A DNA stretch of 64,000 nucleotides from Comamonas koreensis (GTDB lineage: Bacteria; Pseudomonadota; Gammaproteobacteria; Burkholderiales; Burkholderiaceae_C), in NCBI RefSeq assembly GCF_014076495.1, contig NZ_CP043575.1, forward strand, positions 4,154,001 to 4,218,000. Direction: 5' to 3'. Positions within the stretch are counted from its first letter, which is position 1; each line of letters starts with the position of its first letter. A program made the translations under genes and the position numbers. Under the pieces are notes generated by a model. It was not told where the DNA came from. It saw nothing but the letters and a program-made list of their open reading frames with translations, and ran no database searches. Of the stretch, positions 30,383-39,024 are shown piece by piece.

Positions 30383-30946
30383 TCAGGCCTGGGGCATGAA
30401 GGCATCGTGGCGGCTGGGCTCGGCCCCTGCTTTGCGCGGGGCCGCAGCGGCAGCCGCCTGGGACGCGGCCATGCAGGGAATCGTGGCCGGCTGGCGCAGC
30501 GGATGGAAGTTCAGCAGCTGCGTGGCCATCATGGTCTCGACCATGAAGCAGCACAGCGCCGAGACAAAGCTGACCACGCCCAGGCCAAAGCTGAACATGG
30601 CTGCCAGCGACCAGCTGTTGGCGTCGATCTCGGTCTTGGTGGTCTGGCCGACGAACAGCAAGATGATGGTCAGCGCAATCAGCGCGCCGCACAAGGTCAG
30701 CAAACCAATGCAGAGATTGGCCAGGCGCCCGCGGCGGCGCAGAAAGTTCAGCTCCAGCAAGGAGCGCTGCACATAGTCCTCGTCCTTGGAGGCCATCATG
30801 CGGTCTTCGAGCACGCGGCCCCGGTCGATGATGCGCGCGAGCCGGCCGGCGACGGCGCCAATCATGCCCGCCACCCCGGTGAGAAAGAAAACGGGAGCCA
30901 CAGCCAGCTGGATGCTGTGGGTGATGTTGCTGACGTCGATGGACAT
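30383..30946 (-). CDS. DUF2721 membrane protein
   Basis: 187 residues from ATG 30946: MSIDVSNITHSIQLAVAPVF begins the DUF2721 domain. Three membrane helices are visible (AVAPVFFLTGVAGMIGAVAG, IGLLTLCGALIALTIILLFV and FGLGVVSFVSALCCFMVET), with a charged loop containing RGRVLEDRMMASKDEDYVQR. The C-terminal 30 residues are Ala-rich and variable. Function unknown. An in-frame 5' extension to 31159 lacks family similarity and runs across slyX. Confidence 0.85.
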   Translation of the reverse strand: MSIDVSNITHSIQLAVAPVFFLTGVAGMIGAVAGRLARIIDRGRVLEDRMMASKDEDYVQRSLLELNFLRRRGRLANLCIGLLTLCGALIALTIILLFVGQTTKTEIDANSWSLAAMFSFGLGVVSFVSALCCFMVETMMATQLLNFHPLRQPATIPCMAASQAAAAAAPRKAGAEPSRHDAFMPQA

Positions 30947-31118
30947 GGTGTTAGGGCAGAGATGGTGGACAAACTGCGCTGCAGCACACGCCTTGTGCAG
31001 GCTGCAACGCCTGCAATGAACACTGCAAAATTCAAGCCAACATTCTCGCACCAAATAGGTGCAAACCCTAATACCTTTTCCGCCCTGTTTCTGGGCTGAT
31101 TTGCAGCAAATTGTGTGC

Positions 31119-31334
31119 TCAGTAGTGCGGCGGCAGCTCGTCGCGTGCACCTGGCGCAACAGATCCGGTCTCGGGCATGCGCTGCTGCAGGTCTTTGACC
31201 AGGTGCAGCAGGCGGTCGATCTGCTGCTGCTGCTTGTATATCGTCAGGTTCAGCTCTTCGAGCAGGTCGTCGGCATAGGCGGACTTGATCTCCAAGGCTT
31301 CAAGGCGCTGCTGCAGGGGTTCGAGGGTGGACAT
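31119..31334 (-). CDS. slyX: SlyX family protein
   Basis: 71 residues, almost entirely a coiled coil (LQQRLEALEIKSAYADDLLE, EELNLTIYKQQQQIDRL), ending in the PPHY tail typical of SlyX. Small cytosolic protein of unknown biochemical role. It ends 172 bases before the DUF2721 start. Confidence 0.93.
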   Translation of the reverse strand: MSTLEPLQQRLEALEIKSAYADDLLEELNLTIYKQQQQIDRLLHLVKDLQQRMPETGSVAPGARDELPPHY

Positions 31335-31367
31335 GGCGGCTCCTGGCTAAAAACGGGGCGGGCGAGG

Positions 31368-31408
31368 CAAAGAATAACGCCGGCATGTGACAGCGCACAT
31401 GCCGGCGT
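31368..31408 (-). terminator. Terminator of the aminotransferase gene
   Basis: Perfect 14-bp stem (31375-31388 / 31395-31408) with a 6-base loop, followed on the minus strand by TTATTCTTTG. It sits 17 bases past the aminotransferase stop. Confidence 0.75.
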
Positions 31409-31425
31409 TGGGGTGTCAACAACGC

Positions 31426-32622
31426 TTACAGCGCCTTGGCCAGACGGGCAATGCCCTCTTCGATGCGCGCGATATCGGCGGTGGCAAACGACAGGCGCAG
31501 GGTCGAGGTATCGGGGTTCTGCGCGAAGAACGGCGTGCCGGGCACAAAGGCCACGCCCTGCTCGATGGCGCGCTTGGCCAGCGCATTGCCGTCCGTCTCC
31601 TGGCCTCGGGCGCCCGTCAGCTGCACCCAGATGAACATGCCGCCCAGCGGCTGCACAAAGCGCACGGCATCGCCCAGCTGGCTGCGCAGACCCTCGCCCA
31701 TGGCCTTGCTGCGCGCCGCGTAGGTGGTGCGCACGCGGTCCAAGGTGGCGGGCATGCGGCCGGCTTTGAGGTACTGGGCGGCGGTGGCCTGGCTGAAGGT
31801 GCTGGTATGCGCATCGCTGAACTGCTTGCACATCACGCACTTGCCCAGCAGCTCGGCCGGCGCAATCAGCCAGCCCAGGCGCAGGCCGGGGCTGAGCACC
31901 TTGCTCATGCTGCCGCAGTGGGCCAGGTAGTCACGGCTGCCGGGCACGCTGTCCGACAGCGCCAGCATGCTGGGCGGCGGCGGCGCATCAAAATACAGGT
32001 CGCCATAGGGATCGTCCTCGACCACCAGGGTCTGGTGGCGCACGGCCATCTCCAGAACCTGGCGGCGGCGCTCCAGGCTCAGCAGCGCGCCGCTGGGGTT
32101 GCCAAAGGTGGGGATCAGGTAGACCAGCTTGGGCTGATGCTCGGCGATCAGTTGCTCCAGCGCTTCGGGGATGACGCCGTTCTCATCGGTGGGGGCGCTG
32201 ATGACTTCGGCGCCGTAGAGGCGAAAGCACTGGATCGTGGCCAGAAAGGTCGGGCCCTCGACGATCACCTTGTCGCCGGGCGAGATCATGGTCTTGCCCA
32301 GCAGGTCCAGCGCCTGCTGGCTGCCGGTGGTGACGATGAGCTGCTCGGGCGTCAGCGACTGCACGCCCTTGGCGGCCATCAGACCGACGATCTGCTCGCG
32401 AAACGGCTGGTAGCCCTCGGTCGCACCGTACTGCAGCGCGGCGCCCGGCTCCTCGGTCAGCGCCGCATTGGCGGCCTCGCGCACCCCTTCCACATCGAAC
32501 ATGGCTGCATCCGGAAAGCCCCCGGCAAAACTGATGATGCCGGGCTTGCCCAGCAGCTTGAACAGTTCACGGATGGCGGACGTCTCGACATTGTCGAGGC
32601 GGGAGGCAAAGCGCAGTGTCAT
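31426..32622 (-). CDS. PLP-dependent aminotransferase (2-aminoadipate/Aro8-like)
   Basis: 398 residues from ATG 32622, fold-type I class I/II. PGIISFAGGFPDAAMFDVEG and LQYGATEGYQPFREQI are hallmarks of the LysN/Aro8-like group. YLIPTFGNPSG binds the cofactor, and the PLP lysine lies in CGSMSKVLSPGLRLGW. Likely acts on branched, aromatic or 2-aminoadipate-type substrates; the exact one cannot be read. There is no N-terminal GntR domain, so it is not a MocR regulator. Confidence 0.9.
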   Translation of the reverse strand: MTLRFASRLDNVETSAIRELFKLLGKPGIISFAGGFPDAAMFDVEGVREAANAALTEEPGAALQYGATEGYQPFREQIVGLMAAKGVQSLTPEQLIVTTGSQQALDLLGKTMISPGDKVIVEGPTFLATIQCFRLYGAEVISAPTDENGVIPEALEQLIAEHQPKLVYLIPTFGNPSGALLSLERRRQVLEMAVRHQTLVVEDDPYGDLYFDAPPPPSMLALSDSVPGSRDYLAHCGSMSKVLSPGLRLGWLIAPAELLGKCVMCKQFSDAHTSTFSQATAAQYLKAGRMPATLDRVRTTYAARSKAMGEGLRSQLGDAVRFVQPLGGMFIWVQLTGARGQETDGNALAKRAIEQGVAFVPGTPFFAQNPDTSTLRLSFATADIARIEEGIARLAKAL

Positions 32623-32782
32623 GGAGTGTTCTCTCAAATCAAAAAAGCGCAGCCAGGTCGAGCGACCGGCCGCCTTGGCATTTTGCTACTTTTTACCGGC
32701 CCCATGCGTCGCTCTGGCATCCCTGAGCCCGCCATTGGCCTCTCCTATCGACTATGCTTGCGGTCCAAAGGATTTTGTCACC

Positions 32783-33820
32783 ATGCGCATCGCCGCTTTC
32801 TTTATTGTTTTGGTCAAATTGCTGGCCTCGCTGCTCATGCTCGCAGGCGTTGTCTGGGCCTGCGGGGCGCTGTGGTTTCAGCTGGCACAGTCGGTCAAGT
32901 CGGGCTCGGCCCGGGGTCTGCTGCTGGGGGTCTGGGTGGGGGTGGGCCTGTACTGCATCTTCCTGCTGTGGCAGCAGCGTGCGCCCCGGGGTTTGCTGAT
33001 CTATGGTCTGCTGTTGGCGGGCATCCTGGCCTGGTGGGCCAGCATCCAGCCGTCCAACACGCGCAAATGGGCGCCGGATGTAGCCCAGCAGCTGTCGGGC
33101 ACAGTGCAGGGCGACCTGGTGCAGCTGCACAATGTGCGCAATTTTGACTGGCAGACCGCAAGCAAGGCGACCCCGCGCTGGGAAGACCGCAACTATGACC
33201 TGCGCCAGCTCGTCTCGGTGGACATGAGCACCTCGTACTGGATGGGGCCGGCCATTGCCCACACCCTGGTGTCCTTTGGCTTTGACGATGGCAAGGGCCC
33301 GCGCCGCTACCTGACCTTCTCGGTGGAGATCCGCAAGGAGCGCGGCGAGCAGTTCTCGGCCGTAGGCGGCTTTTTCAAGCAGTTCGAGCAAAGCCTGGTC
33401 GCCGCCGATGAGCACGACATCCTGCGCGTGCGCAGCAATATGCGCGGGGAAGAGGTCTACCTCTACAGCGTCGCCATGCCGCGCGCTGCGATGCGCTCGC
33501 TGTTCATCGCCTATGTGGACAAGGCCAATGCGCTGGTCGAGACGCCGCAGTTCTACCACACGCTGTTTGCCAACTGCACCACCATCGTGTTCGAGATGGT
33601 GCGCCGCATCGTGCCAGGCCTGCCGATGGACTGGCGCCTGCTGGCCAGCGGCTACCTGCCCCAGTATGTGGACAGCCTGGGCGCCCTCGCCCGCCCGCAT
33701 GACTTTGAGGCCATCCATGAGGCCGCGCACATCAACGCCCGCGCCAAGGCAGTGCGCCCGGGTGAGGATTTCTCGGCCGCCATCCGCCAGGGCGTGCCGC
33801 AGGCGCCGCTGCAGCCCTGA
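32783..33820 (+). CDS. DUF4105 membrane-anchored protein
   Basis: 345 residues from ATG 32783. Three N-terminal hydrophobic segments (FFIVLVKLLASLLMLAGVVW, GLLLGVWVGVGLYCIFLLW, LLIYGLLLAGILAWWA) are followed by a DUF4105 domain. That domain includes WEDRNYDLRQLVSVDMSTSY, RRYLTFSVEIRKERGE and TLFANCTTIVFEMVRR, where the invariant Asn-Cys-Thr suggests a papain-like cysteine-peptidase active site on the periplasmic face (inference). Specific role unknown. It is transcribed divergently from the aminotransferase. Confidence 0.88.
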   Translation: MRIAAFFIVLVKLLASLLMLAGVVWACGALWFQLAQSVKSGSARGLLLGVWVGVGLYCIFLLWQQRAPRGLLIYGLLLAGILAWWASIQPSNTRKWAPDVAQQLSGTVQGDLVQLHNVRNFDWQTASKATPRWEDRNYDLRQLVSVDMSTSYWMGPAIAHTLVSFGFDDGKGPRRYLTFSVEIRKERGEQFSAVGGFFKQFEQSLVAADEHDILRVRSNMRGEEVYLYSVAMPRAAMRSLFIAYVDKANALVETPQFYHTLFANCTTIVFEMVRRIVPGLPMDWRLLASGYLPQYVDSLGALARPHDFEAIHEAAHINARAKAVRPGEDFSAAIRQGVPQAPLQP

Positions 33821-33880
33821 TGCAGGGACCCAGGCTCAGGCCTTACCAGATAATGGCAGCCGAGCCTGCACAACAACACG

Positions 33881-34534
33881 ATGAAAACCGCTGATATCCA
33901 ACCCTTCTTCGCCACCTTGAAGGCGGCCAATCCTTCGCCCCAGACCGAGCTGGAATACACCTCGGTGTTCGAGCTGCTCGCTGCCGTGCTGCTGTCGGCC
34001 CAGGCAACCGATGTGGGCGTGAACAAGGCCACCCGCAAGCTCTTTCCGGTCGCCAACACGCCCCAGGCCATGCTGGCGCTGGGGCTGGAAGGCCTGGAGG
34101 GCTATATCAAGACCATCGGCCTGTACCGCAGCAAGGCCAAGCATCTGATGGAAACCTGCCGCATTCTGGTGGAACGCCATGGCGGCCAGGTGCCCGATAC
34201 GCGCGAGGCGCTCGAAGCGCTTCCCGGCGTGGGCCGCAAGACCGCCAATGTGGTGCTCAATGTGGCCTTTGGCCAGCCGACGATGGCGGTGGACACCCAT
34301 ATCTTCCGCGTCAGCAACCGCACCGGCCTGGCGCCCGGCAAGAACCCGCTGGAGGTGGAAAAGCAGCTGATGCAGCGCGTGCCGGACGACTATGCCGTCG
34401 ATTCGCACCACTGGCTGATCCTGCTGGGCCGCTATGTCTGCCAGGCGCGCAAGCCGCGCTGCTGGGAATGCCTGGTCAGCAGCTACTGCGATTTCTCGCC
34501 CAAGACACCGCCACCGCAAGGCGCGCTGCGCTGA
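33881..34534 (+). CDS. nth: Endonuclease III
   Basis: 217 residues, bifunctional DNA glycosylase/AP lyase for oxidised pyrimidines. Helix-hairpin-helix LPGVGRKTANVVLNVAFG holds catalytic Lys120, and Asp138 is in AVDTHIFRV. The 4Fe-4S cluster cysteines are Cys187, Cys194, Cys197 and Cys203, with the standard C-X6-C-X2-C-X5-C spacing. Monocistronic here, convergent with cobT (16-base gap). Confidence 0.98.
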   Translation: MKTADIQPFFATLKAANPSPQTELEYTSVFELLAAVLLSAQATDVGVNKATRKLFPVANTPQAMLALGLEGLEGYIKTIGLYRSKAKHLMETCRILVERHGGQVPDTREALEALPGVGRKTANVVLNVAFGQPTMAVDTHIFRVSNRTGLAPGKNPLEVEKQLMQRVPDDYAVDSHHWLILLGRYVCQARKPRCWECLVSSYCDFSPKTPPPQGALR

Positions 34535-34550
34535 TCGCAGCGGCAAGGCA

Positions 34551-35633
34551 TCAAGCGTTGCTCTGGGTGCTGACACCCGCCGATGCAAAGCTGGCCATGT
34601 CGCGCAGCATCGCGCAGGCCGACTCCAGCAGCGGCCAGGCCAGCGCCGCACCCGAGCCTTCGCCCAGGCGCAGCTGCCAGTCGAGCAAAGGCTGGGCCTG
34701 CAAGGCCGCCAGCAAGTGGCTATGGCCGGGCTCGCCCGAGCGGTGGGCATAGACGCAGCGCTCCAGCACGGCGGGCTGCAGGCGTGAGGCCACCAGCACG
34801 GCCGCGCTGGTGATAAAGCCATCGACCACGATCACGCGGCGCTCCAGCGCAGCCTGCAGCACCGCGCCCACCATTGTGGCCACTTCCAGCCCGCCCATCG
34901 CGGCCAGCACGGCCAGGGGCTCGTGCACATCGGCATGGCGCGCCAGCACCCGGCGCAGCACGGCGGCCTTGCGGGCTACGCCCTCGCCGCTCAGCCCGGT
35001 ACCTGCGCCGGTGACGGTTTCCACATCCAGGTTGCACAGCCGCGCCAACAGCAGCGACGCGCTCGAGGTGTTGCCAATGCCCATCTCACCCAGCAGCAAG
35101 GCATTGCCGGGCAAGGCCTGCAGCAGCGCGCGGCCATTGGCAATGGCCGCTTCGCACTGCGCCATGTCCATCGCCGGGCCCAGGCTGCTGTCTTGCGTGC
35201 CCGGAGCCACCTTGCGCAGCCACAGGCGCGGCGTGCCTGGGGGCAACGCATCGGTCTGGGGTTCAAAATCGCGGGCCACGCCGCAGTCGACCACATTCAG
35301 CGCCACGCCATGCTGGCGCGAGAGCACACTCACCGCCGCCCCGCCAGCCAGAAAATTGCCCACCATCTGCCAGGTCACATCGGCCGGGTAGGCCGACACG
35401 CCCTGCGCCACCAGGCCATGGTCGGCTGCAAACACCACCATCTGGGGGTCTGCCAGACGGGGCTGGGTGCTACCCAGAATGGAGGCGATGCGCAGCGCGA
35501 GGGCCTCCAGCAAGCCCAGCGAGCCCAGCGGCTTGGTCTTGTTGTCCAGCAGCTGCTGCACTTGCTGGCGAAAGGCGGCGTCCTCAATCGAGGCAATGGA
35601 AGGGATGAGCGGGGAGAACGAGGATTCGGACAT
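34551..35633 (-). CDS. cobT: Nicotinate-nucleotide--dimethylbenzimidazole phosphoribosyltransferase
   Basis: 360 residues from ATG 35633; E. coli CobT is 359. It activates dimethylbenzimidazole to alpha-ribazole phosphate. Motifs: TKPLGSLGLLEALALRIA near the start, FAADHGLVAQGVSAYP, GEMGIGNTSSASLLLARL, and the catalytic-base Glu in RLGEGSGAALAWPLL. It is the last gene of the cobalamin locus on this strand, separated from cobQ by a small secreted-protein gene with its own terminator. It therefore probably has a separate promoter. Confidence 0.97.
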   Translation of the reverse strand: MSESSFSPLIPSIASIEDAAFRQQVQQLLDNKTKPLGSLGLLEALALRIASILGSTQPRLADPQMVVFAADHGLVAQGVSAYPADVTWQMVGNFLAGGAAVSVLSRQHGVALNVVDCGVARDFEPQTDALPPGTPRLWLRKVAPGTQDSSLGPAMDMAQCEAAIANGRALLQALPGNALLLGEMGIGNTSSASLLLARLCNLDVETVTGAGTGLSGEGVARKAAVLRRVLARHADVHEPLAVLAAMGGLEVATMVGAVLQAALERRVIVVDGFITSAAVLVASRLQPAVLERCVYAHRSGEPGHSHLLAALQAQPLLDWQLRLGEGSGAALAWPLLESACAMLRDMASFASAGVSTQSNA

Positions 35634-35724
35634 GGTCAAGCTAGAGAACGGGGCACGGTGATACGCCAAGCCGCCAGTATCGCGCTGCCCGCCCCGGTTT
35701 GCAGCCCGGCGCGCACAAACCATG

Positions 35725-35762
35725 CAAAAACGCTCTGCGCAGCAAAAGCTGGGCAGAGCGTT
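35725..35762 (-). terminator. Terminator after the small secreted protein
   Basis: Minus-strand arms AACGCTCTGC / GCAGAGCGTT (35753-35762 and 35729-35738) with an inner CAGC/GCTG stem, followed by TTTTTG. It is 20 bases past the stop of the gene at 35783-36220. Confidence 0.85.
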
Positions 35763-35782
35763 GATGGACTAGATCAGTCGGC

Positions 35783-36220
35783 TTACTTGGCAGGCACCGT
35801 ATAGGTGTACTCGCGCAAGATGCCACCGCCTTGCACCGAGCCACTGTCCTGGCCCTGGGCCACGCGGCCGACGCAGGCACGGCGGTCTTCATCGGTCTTG
35901 AAGACGGCGCAGCGTGCGGTGGCGTTTTCGCGGAAGCTGGAACCCGGATCGGTCAACTGGCCCTGGCGTGCGGCCTGGCGAGCGGCTGCCGCTTCGCGGG
36001 CGTTAGAGCTGCCTTCGGCCACATCGGCGTTGGCGCGGGCATCGCCGCGCATTTCACCGCGCTTGTGGTGGGCACCGTGCGGGCCATGCGGCATGGGCTT
36101 CATGTGCTTGGCAGGCGGTGGTGGAGGGGGCGGTGCCGATTGGGCGCTGGCATAGCCGGCGGTACCCAGCGCGAGGGCCATCGCGGCCATTTGCAAAGAC
36201 TGGCGGAACATGTTTTTCAT
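35783..36220 (-). CDS. Small exported His/Met/Pro-rich protein
   Basis: 145 residues from ATG 36220; ATG 36229 is an alternative. Signal peptide of about 26 residues ending YASAQ. A poly-Pro run of seven is followed by a His/Met-rich stretch (KHMKPMPHGPHGAHHKRGEM), then a charged helical part (SSNAREAAAARQAARQGQLT) and a C-terminal segment with two cysteines (ARCAVFKTDEDRRACVGRV) that could form a disulfide. I do not recognise the family. The His/Met cluster suggests metal binding in the periplasm, which in a cobalamin locus could concern cobalt, but that is speculation. Confidence 0.65.
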   Translation of the reverse strand: MKNMFRQSLQMAAMALALGTAGYASAQSAPPPPPPPAKHMKPMPHGPHGAHHKRGEMRGDARANADVAEGSSNAREAAAARQAARQGQLTDPGSSFRENATARCAVFKTDEDRRACVGRVAQGQDSGSVQGGGILREYTYTVPAK

Positions 36221-36344
36221 AGCGATCATCCTTATCGGTGATGGGAAGCAACACAAACAGCATGCCTGCGCTGCAAGCGCACCCCTATCGGCCCAATCCG
36301 CCAGCGCTTGCAATATTTGGCCTACAGGCAAAGGCCCCGCCCAC

Positions 36345-37799
36345 TCAGGGTAGGCGGCCTCCAAACCACTCGCCCACCCCTTGGGCCATGCGCGCAAAGA
36401 CCTGGTCCAGGCTGGGCGCATCGTGGCCAAACAGCGCATGGATGACAGTGGCATTCTCGAACAGGCCATGCACATAGGTACCCAGCACCTGCGGCGCCCC
36501 GCCCTGCCACAGCAGGCCGGGCAGCAGCTCCTGCGCGGGCTGGGCGGCGCCGGCCTGCATGTCGGGGCGCAGTTCGGTCTGGCCGTGGTGGATTTCATAA
36601 CCCGTCACCACCAGGCCGCTCAAGGCCTGCCAGGGCGCCTGCACGGCAGGCAGCAGCAGGCGCGTGGGCTGCACATTCTTTTGCTGCGCAAACAACGTCA
36701 CCAGCGGCAGCAGGCCCAGGCCGGCGGCATTGCCGTCCACGCCATGCAGATCGACGAGCGCCTCGCCCAGCATCTGCAGGCCGCCGCAAATGCCCAGCAC
36801 CCGTTTGCCCGCCTGCGCATGGCGGGCGACAGCCGCATCCAGCCCCTGCTGGCGCATCCAGGCCAGATCGGCTGCGGTGGCCTTGCTGCCCGGCAGAATC
36901 ACCCAGTCCGCATCGCTCAGCTGCGCGGGCGTGCGGGCCCAGACCACACGCACGCCTGGCAGTTGCAGCAGCGGCTGGAACTCGTCGAGGTTGCTGATGC
37001 GCGGGTAGGCGACGATGGCGATGCAGGTGTGCACCGGTTGCCCGGCACCACCACTGCCCCGGTCGTCAAACACGCCGTCTTCTTCGGGCAGGCCATGCTG
37101 GAACTGCATCGGAATGCAGGCCACCGTGGGCACACCAGTCATGTCTTGCAGCATCTGCGGCGCCGGCGCCAGCAAGGCCGCATCGCCCCGAAACTTGTTG
37201 AGCACAAAGCCCTGGATGAGGCTTTGCTCCTCGGGCGGCAGCAGCGCCCAGGTGCCGTAGAGGTGGGCAAAGGCCCCGCCCCGGTCGATATCGGCCACCA
37301 GCAGGCAATGCGCATCGCAGTGGCGCGCCACGCGCATATTGACCACGTCGCTGCGGTGCAGATTGATCTCGGCGGGCGACCCAGCTCCCTCGATCACCAC
37401 CACATCGTTCTCGGCGCGCAGCGCATCGAGCGCCTGCGCGATCTGCGGCCACACCTGGAGGCTGCGGCCGCGCCAGGGCATTTTGGACAGCGCCTCGTCC
37501 ACCTGGCCAAACAGCACCACCTGGCTGCGCGCGTCGGCCTCGGGCTTGAGCAACAACGGATTCATGCGCACATCGGGCACGGCGCCTGCGGCGAGCGCCT
37601 GCAGGTACTGGGCGGTGCCAATCTCGCCCCACTGGCCATCCGGCGTGGCCACCACGCGGGCGTTGTTGCTCATGTTCTGCGCCTTGAAGGGCGCCACCTT
37701 GTAGCCCTGGGCCCGGTACCAGGCGCACAGCGCCGTGGCCACCCAGCTTTTGCCCGCGCCACTGCTGGTGCCCAGCACCATGATGCAGCGCGCGCTCAT
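36345..37799 (-). CDS. cobQ: Cobyric acid synthase
   Basis: 484 residues from ATG 37799. N-terminal ATPase of the dethiobiotin-synthetase fold with P-loop MVLGTSSGAGKSWVATALCA and the FKAQNMSNNA motif. C-terminal class I glutamine amidotransferase with nucleophile Cys in VLGICGGLQMLGEA and conserved GYEIHHGQTE and GTYVHGLFEN. It amidates four side chains of adenosylcobyrinic acid a,c-diamide. Its ATG overlaps the DUF3037 stop by four bases, so its translation is probably coupled to that gene. Confidence 0.97.
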   Translation of the reverse strand: MSARCIMVLGTSSGAGKSWVATALCAWYRAQGYKVAPFKAQNMSNNARVVATPDGQWGEIGTAQYLQALAAGAVPDVRMNPLLLKPEADARSQVVLFGQVDEALSKMPWRGRSLQVWPQIAQALDALRAENDVVVIEGAGSPAEINLHRSDVVNMRVARHCDAHCLLVADIDRGGAFAHLYGTWALLPPEEQSLIQGFVLNKFRGDAALLAPAPQMLQDMTGVPTVACIPMQFQHGLPEEDGVFDDRGSGGAGQPVHTCIAIVAYPRISNLDEFQPLLQLPGVRVVWARTPAQLSDADWVILPGSKATAADLAWMRQQGLDAAVARHAQAGKRVLGICGGLQMLGEALVDLHGVDGNAAGLGLLPLVTLFAQQKNVQPTRLLLPAVQAPWQALSGLVVTGYEIHHGQTELRPDMQAGAAQPAQELLPGLLWQGGAPQVLGTYVHGLFENATVIHALFGHDAPSLDQVFARMAQGVGEWFGGRLP

Positions 37800-38200
37800 C
37801 GCTGCACGCTGCCCAGCGGCAGCACCATGCGCGCCATGATGCGCTCCAGCGCCGAGCCCGCATCGGCGCACAGCCCCGTGTGCACGGGCGAAGTCTGGAT
37901 CATGCTGCTGCGCTTGGCCGTCAGCCAGTGGAAGCGCGCGCGGTATGGCAGCTGGCCGATGGGCCCGGCCTCGGGCACGCCGGCGCAGATAGCGACAATG
38001 CTGCCCAGGTGGCGGTAGACGGCCTGCAGATCGACTTCTGGATCGAGCGCCAGCAGCCGCGCCTCATCGAGCGCCATCGCTGCCTGCAGATAGCCGCTGC
38101 GCTGGCAGGACACAATCACGCCGGCGTTGATGAACTCCTCCCGCTCGACCCGGGGCACCACGCGCACGATAGCGTAGTCATACACATCATGCGCGTGCAT
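37796..38200 (-). CDS. DUF3037 family protein
   Basis: 134 residues from ATG 38200: YDYAIVRVVPRVEREEFINA and GVIVSCQRSGYLQAAMALDE are the DUF3037 signature. Small cytosolic protein of unknown biochemical function, commonly encoded beside HipA-like kinases, as here (14-base overlap with the kinase stop, and ATGA overlap with cobQ). It probably acts together with the kinase. Why the pair sits in a cobalamin operon is unknown. Confidence 0.88.
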   Translation of the reverse strand: MHAHDVYDYAIVRVVPRVEREEFINAGVIVSCQRSGYLQAAMALDEARLLALDPEVDLQAVYRHLGSIVAICAGVPEAGPIGQLPYRARFHWLTAKRSSMIQTSPVHTGLCADAGSALERIMARMVLPLGSVQR

Positions 38201-38993
38201 CGATGGCTCCTTGCAACCAGCGGCCACGCGCTTGCAGGCGGGCCAGAAAATAATTCACATAGGCGGCGCGGTGCGCCTGCGGATCGGCCAGCAGCGGGCT
38301 ATTGCGGTCCTCGGCCGCCTTGGCTAAAAAGCAGTCGGGCACCGTGGCCAGAATGGCGCTCAGCACCGGCTCGGTCAGTTGTGCGGCCAGGGCCTCGTCC
38401 ACCTCGGCCAGCTGGCTGGCCTGGGCCAGCAGCACATGGTCGGCAATCGGCGCAAAGGGCTTGGCCGGGTCGGCCACCGTGCCATCCCAGGCATGGTGGA
38501 AGGTCAGGGTCGCGCCGTGGTCAATCAGCCAGGGCTTGCGCTGCCACATCAGCATATTGGTGTTGCGGGCCGTGCGGTCCACATTGCTGACCAGCGCATC
38601 GAACCAGACCAGGCGCGAGGCGAAGTCAATGCTCACCGCATCGACGGCCGGGTCAAAATTGACCGAGCCGGGCAGGTAATCCAGCCCAACATTGAGGCCA
38701 TCACTGGCCCGGATCAGGTCCTGGATCTCGGGGTCGGGCTCGGTTTGCGCGAGCTTGGCGTGCAGCAGGGCCAGCACCAGCTCGGGCAGCGGCAGGCCCA
38801 GCGCGCGGGCGATGCCGCCGCAAATGAGCTCGCCCATCAGCGCGCGCACGCCCTGACCAGCGCCCCGGAACTTGAGCACATACAGGCCCAGATCGTCCGC
38901 CTCGACGACGGCCGGCATTGAGCCGCCCTCGCGCAGCGGCGTCACATAGCGCTCGACCAAGACGGTGCGCAGTTGCAAAGTTTGTAAATCCAT
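38187..38993 (-). CDS. HipA-like protein kinase
   Basis: 268 residues from ATG 38993, shorter than HipA toxins (about 430) and lacking their N-terminal domain. Kinase landmarks: Lys41 in YVLKFRGAGQG (nucleotide-binding), catalytic-loop Asp139 and Asn144 in SNVDRTARNTNML, and metal-binding Asp158 in WLIDHGATLTFHH (DFG-equivalent). It appears catalytically competent. No HipB antitoxin is encoded; DUF3037 follows instead. It begins 31 bases after the threonine-phosphate decarboxylase gene. Substrate unknown, and a toxin role is not supported by the context. Confidence 0.85.
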   Translation of the reverse strand: MDLQTLQLRTVLVERYVTPLREGGSMPAVVEADDLGLYVLKFRGAGQGVRALMGELICGGIARALGLPLPELVLALLHAKLAQTEPDPEIQDLIRASDGLNVGLDYLPGSVNFDPAVDAVSIDFASRLVWFDALVSNVDRTARNTNMLMWQRKPWLIDHGATLTFHHAWDGTVADPAKPFAPIADHVLLAQASQLAEVDEALAAQLTEPVLSAILATVPDCFLAKAAEDRNSPLLADPQAHRAAYVNYFLARLQARGRWLQGAIDARA

Positions 38994-39024
38994 ACCAAAT
39001 GGTAGCGGTTGCCGCATGTCCTCG

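Noticed and set aside
38187..38993. Toxin-antitoxin system (hipBA)
   Set aside because: The kinase lacks the HipA N-terminal domain and no helix-turn-helix antitoxin is encoded beside it; the DUF3037 partner and operon context argue against a classical toxin.
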